A stretch of 8,974 nucleotides of DNA, taken from Nitrospinota bacterium (lineage in GTDB: Bacteria > Nitrospirota > Nitrospiria > Nitrospirales > UBA8639). Position 1 is the first letter of the stretch. Every line of letters begins with the position of its first letter. Positions 6,689 through 8,974 of this stretch are shown here, one piece after another. The notes under the pieces were generated by a model that did not search any database, was not told the DNA's origin, and worked only from the letters and a program-made list of their open reading frames with translations. The stretch covers positions 1 to 8,974 of the forward strand of contig JADFRB010000049.1 of NCBI GenBank assembly GCA_022561525.1. Direction: 5' to 3'. Made by a program: the position numbers and the translations under genes.

Positions 6689-6773
6689 GTAGTGTTTCAT
6701 TCAAAATATGCCTGGAAGGTACAGGCTACATTTACCATCATCCACTCTTGATCTGTAACTGAAGGATTGTCAC

Positions 6774-7691
6774 ATGCATGATGTTGTCATTATTGGGTCG
6801 GGCCCTGCAGGGTTGACGGCGGCTATTTATACGGCTCGAGCCAATCTCTCCCCGGTGATGTACGAAGGAGCGCAAGCTGGTGGCCAACTCACCCTCACCA
6901 CGGATGTTGAAAATTATCCCGGCTTTCCCACTGGCATTATGGGACCACAATTGATTCAAGATATGCATGCGCAGGCGGAACGATTTGGCACAACGTTTCA
7001 CGCTGCCGATGTGACGAAAGTTGACTTGAACCGCCGCCCCTTCACCCTCACGATTAATGATGAGGAAACCATACACGCCAAATCGATTATTATTTCCACG
7101 GGCGCCACAGCCAACCTCTTGGGTCTCGCTTCGGAAAGCCGGCTGCTTGGCCATGGAGTTTCCACGTGCGCGACCTGCGATGGTTTCTTTTTCCGAGGTA
7201 AGCCTATTGCCGTAATCGGTGGCGGTGATAGCGCATTGGAGGAGGCCACATTTTTAACGAAGTTCGCGAGCCATGTCACCGTGATCCATCGCCGAGACAA
7301 ACTTCGCGCGTCAAAGATCATGCAAGACAAAGCCATGAAAAATGACAAGCTGTCATTTCGCTGGAATTCGATTGTAGAAGAAGTGCTAGGAGATGGGGTT
7401 GTCAGTGGTCTCCGTCTTCGGGATACCACAAATAACCAAACAGATAATCTAGATTGTAAAGGAATGTTTGTGGCAATTGGGCATACGCCGAACACTCAAA
7501 TTTTCAAAGGGCAGATCGATACGGATGCCAATGGTTATATCCAAACCACACATGGCACTGCGACCAATGTCCCCGGAGTGTTTGCAGCCGGCGATGTTCA
7601 AGACTCTCATTATCGCCAAGCGATTACTGCGGCTGGCACAGGGTGCATGGCCGCCATGGATGCCGAGCAATTTTTGGAGACCGGCGACTAA
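6774..7691 (+). CDS. trxB: Thioredoxin reductase (NADPH, low molecular weight type)
   Basis: 305 residues, the normal size for bacterial TrxB. This cytoplasmic FAD enzyme passes electrons from NADPH to thioredoxin. The motifs are complete and in order: FAD-binding GSGPAG (8-13), GGQL (36-39), VENYPGFP (45-52), the redox-active CATC (132-135) followed by DGF, NADPH-binding GGGDSALEEA (149-158), HRRDKLRAS (172-180) with the arginines that select NADPH, AIGHTPN (234-240), and the C-terminal FAD motif AAGDVQDSHYRQAITAAGTG (271-290). The ATG at 6774 has GAAGGA at a good distance (about 7 bases) and places the FAD motif directly after the N-terminus. The stop TAA shares its last base with the ATG of thiI, so the two are probably translationally coupled. 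No thioredoxin gene is in the window. Confidence 0.97.
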   Translation: MHDVVIIGSGPAGLTAAIYTARANLSPVMYEGAQAGGQLTLTTDVENYPGFPTGIMGPQLIQDMHAQAERFGTTFHAADVTKVDLNRRPFTLTINDEETIHAKSIIISTGATANLLGLASESRLLGHGVSTCATCDGFFFRGKPIAVIGGGDSALEEATFLTKFASHVTVIHRRDKLRASKIMQDKAMKNDKLSFRWNSIVEEVLGDGVVSGLRLRDTTNNQTDNLDCKGMFVAIGHTPNTQIFKGQIDTDANGYIQTTHGTATNVPGVFAAGDVQDSHYRQAITAAGTGCMAAMDAEQFLETGD

Positions 7692-8863
7692 TGCCTTACG
7701 CCTTGGTACATTATCATGAGCTGGCGCTGAAAGGCCGAAACCGCGGATTCTTTGAGAAACGGTTCGTCCAACATCTTCGTAATACGTTGCGTCACAACAA
7801 AGGCATTCGTGTCGAATCGCTTCCTGGACGAATCCGAATCACCTATCAAGACGATACGCCGTGGGATGCGATCCAGGAAGGGATTCGTCATACCTTCGGC
7901 GGAGTCAATTTTGCCCAAGCCTACGCACTTCCCATTGACTATGATTCACCCGACTTGATGCCCCTCTGCAAAGCCATTGAGGACACCCTGCCCACACAGT
8001 CCTTTCAGACCTTTCGCGTGACCACTAAACGGGGCGATAAGCGGTTTAGTAAAACTTCGGTTGAGGTGAATCGGGAGGTTGGAGCCTATTTGTGTGAAGT
8101 CACGGGAAAACCGGTGCGCTTGAAGGCGCCGGATCTCAACATTTTCGTCGAGATCGTGGATCATACCGCCTATTTTACACTGAATCGCCAACCGGGGCCT
8201 GGTGGCCTTCCAACCGGGATGAGCGGGAAAGTGGTGTGTCTATTATCCGGGGGTATTGATTCCCCGGTTGCAGCCTATCGCATGATGAAACGCGGGTGTA
8301 AGGTGACCTTTGTGCACTTTCACGGGCGTCCCTATCTTTCACGGGCCTCTGAAGAAAAGGTCCGTGACCTGACGAAACATTTGACTCGCTATCAACTCTA
8401 CTCTCGATTATTTCTTGTGCCGTTTGGTGACATCCAACGACAAATCGTCCTGGACTCACCCCCACCCATTCGGATAGTCCTCTATCGCCGCATGATGATG
8501 CGAATCGCTGATCAACTCGCAGCCAAAGAACAGGCGTGGGGACTCGTCACGGGTGATAGCCTGGGGCAGGTCGCATCCCAAACACCGGAGAACCTTCAGG
8601 TGGTCAGCGAAATCCCTCGACTTCCTATCCTGCGCCCGCTTATTGGAATGGATAAAATTGAAATCACGAACGAGTCGCAGCAAATCGGCACCTATGAAAC
8701 ATCCATCGAACCCGACGAGGATTGCTGCACCTTATTCGTTCCTCCCCACCCCAACACTCGATGCCGCTTCCAGGATATCCACAAAGCCGAGGAACGTTTG
8801 GCCATTCAAGACATGGTCGACACAGGGTTAAAGAATACCGAATTAGTTGAGTTTTCGTTTTAG
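7691..8863 (+). CDS. thiI: tRNA 4-thiouridine synthase / thiazole sulfurtransferase ThiI (no rhodanese domain)
   Basis: 390 residues from the ATG at 7691, which overlaps the trxB stop by one base. GGAG at 7676-7679 is a usable ribosome site. The frame is open back to 7643, but the conserved N-terminus (YALVHYHELALKGRNR, residues 3-18) fits the 7691 start. Domains: N-terminal ferredoxin-like region (1-75), THUMP domain (about 76-165, with FRVTTKRGDKRF at 108-119), and a PP-loop adenylation domain with SGGIDSPVA (186-194), TGDSLGQVASQT (287-298) and LRPLIGMDKIEI (314-325). ThiI adenylates U8 of tRNA and transfers sulfur to make 4-thiouridine; it also takes part in thiamine thiazole synthesis in many bacteria. 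The ~480-residue enterobacterial form carries a C-terminal rhodanese domain that is missing here, as in Bacillus-type ThiI. The Cys pair 345-346 in EDCCTLF is conserved in the family. Confidence 0.95.
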   Translation: MPYALVHYHELALKGRNRGFFEKRFVQHLRNTLRHNKGIRVESLPGRIRITYQDDTPWDAIQEGIRHTFGGVNFAQAYALPIDYDSPDLMPLCKAIEDTLPTQSFQTFRVTTKRGDKRFSKTSVEVNREVGAYLCEVTGKPVRLKAPDLNIFVEIVDHTAYFTLNRQPGPGGLPTGMSGKVVCLLSGGIDSPVAAYRMMKRGCKVTFVHFHGRPYLSRASEEKVRDLTKHLTRYQLYSRLFLVPFGDIQRQIVLDSPPPIRIVLYRRMMMRIADQLAAKEQAWGLVTGDSLGQVASQTPENLQVVSEIPRLPILRPLIGMDKIEITNESQQIGTYETSIEPDEDCCTLFVPPHPNTRCRFQDIHKAEERLAIQDMVDTGLKNTELVEFSF

Positions 8864-8897
8864 GTGTCCTTGGCGCATACTCCTTCCTGGATTTCCG

Positions 8898-8974
8898 ATT
8901 AATGGGCACCTCTAAAAACCAGGCATTTTTTGTGAGGGCAAGGAAGCCGCGCGCGGAAAACCGGAGTGTATGGG
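8898..8974. repeat. Possible left half of a dispersed intergenic palindrome, cut by the window end
   Basis: After thiI the last 111 bases hold no gene. From about 8898 the sequence begins GGGCACCTCTAAAAACC, passes a T6 tract at 8927-8932 and the perfect palindrome CCGCGCGCGG (8947-8956), and ends GGAGTGTATGGG. This resembles long intergenic repeats whose two arms meet near a GTGTA/TACA centre and whose ends read GGCACCTCTAAAAA / TTTTTAGAGGTGCC. Only one arm would be inside the window, so this is recognition from memory rather than proof. Confidence 0.35.

Noticed and set aside
6998..7495. Minus-strand open frame of 165 residues
   Set aside because: It lies wholly inside trxB, whose motifs are complete; the frame is a by-product of trxB codon use.
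7643..7690. Upstream extension of thiI into trxB
   Set aside because: The conserved ThiI N-terminus begins at the ATG at 7691; the extra 16 residues would be read from trxB sequence out of frame.
8961..8974. Possible gene start (CCGGAG then ATG at 8970)
   Set aside because: The spacing between the purine-rich stretch and the ATG is too short, only one further codon is visible, and the surroundings look like a repeat.

Overview
This window is an ordinary-looking stretch of a Gram-negative bacterial chromosome of roughly 50% GC. It holds nine protein-coding genes and no rRNA, tRNA, CRISPR array or intact insertion sequence that I could see. Protein style, base composition and the degenerate intergenic repeats would fit a member of the Nitrospirota, for example a marine Nitrospira-like bacterium. 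That placement is inference from memory of the group, not something the sequence proves.

Positions 1-4428 (+ strand) hold a tightly packed operon for a type IV pilus or type II secretion-like machine. In order it encodes the C-terminal part of a GspE/PulE/PilB-family assembly ATPase (cut by the window edge), a PilM-like actin-fold protein, a PilN-like and a PilO-like single-pass inner-membrane protein, a PilP/GspC-like periplasmic linker protein, and an exported retropepsin-like aspartic protease. Three of the junctions are 1-4 base overlaps of the ATGA/GTGA type and the others are gaps of 9 and 3 bases, so co-transcription and translational coupling are likely. The ATPase would power pilin assembly from the cytoplasm. 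The M-N-O-P set would form the alignment platform linking it to an outer-membrane secretin, which is not encoded here.

Positions 4429-4817 are a 389-base non-coding spacer. It contains a degenerate REP/MITE-like palindromic element (about 4500-4590) and a clean hairpin (4752-4777). Positions 4818-5861 (- strand) encode an exported right-handed beta-helix protein that converges on the pilus operon.

Positions 5862-6012 are a divergent promoter region. From 6013 onward, three + strand housekeeping genes follow: coaE (dephospho-CoA kinase, last step of CoA synthesis), trxB (thioredoxin reductase) and thiI (tRNA 4-thiouridine / thiazole sulfur transfer). trxB and thiI overlap by one base. The last ~75 bases look like the first half of a dispersed intergenic palindrome cut by the window end.

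I did not find a clear undescribed system. The most interesting points are the protease embedded in the pilus operon, the PilM-like protein with a degraded nucleotide-binding motif and a disordered insert, a PilP-position protein that is membrane-anchored rather than a lipoprotein, and a possible leaderless coaE start lying inside a 12-base palindrome.
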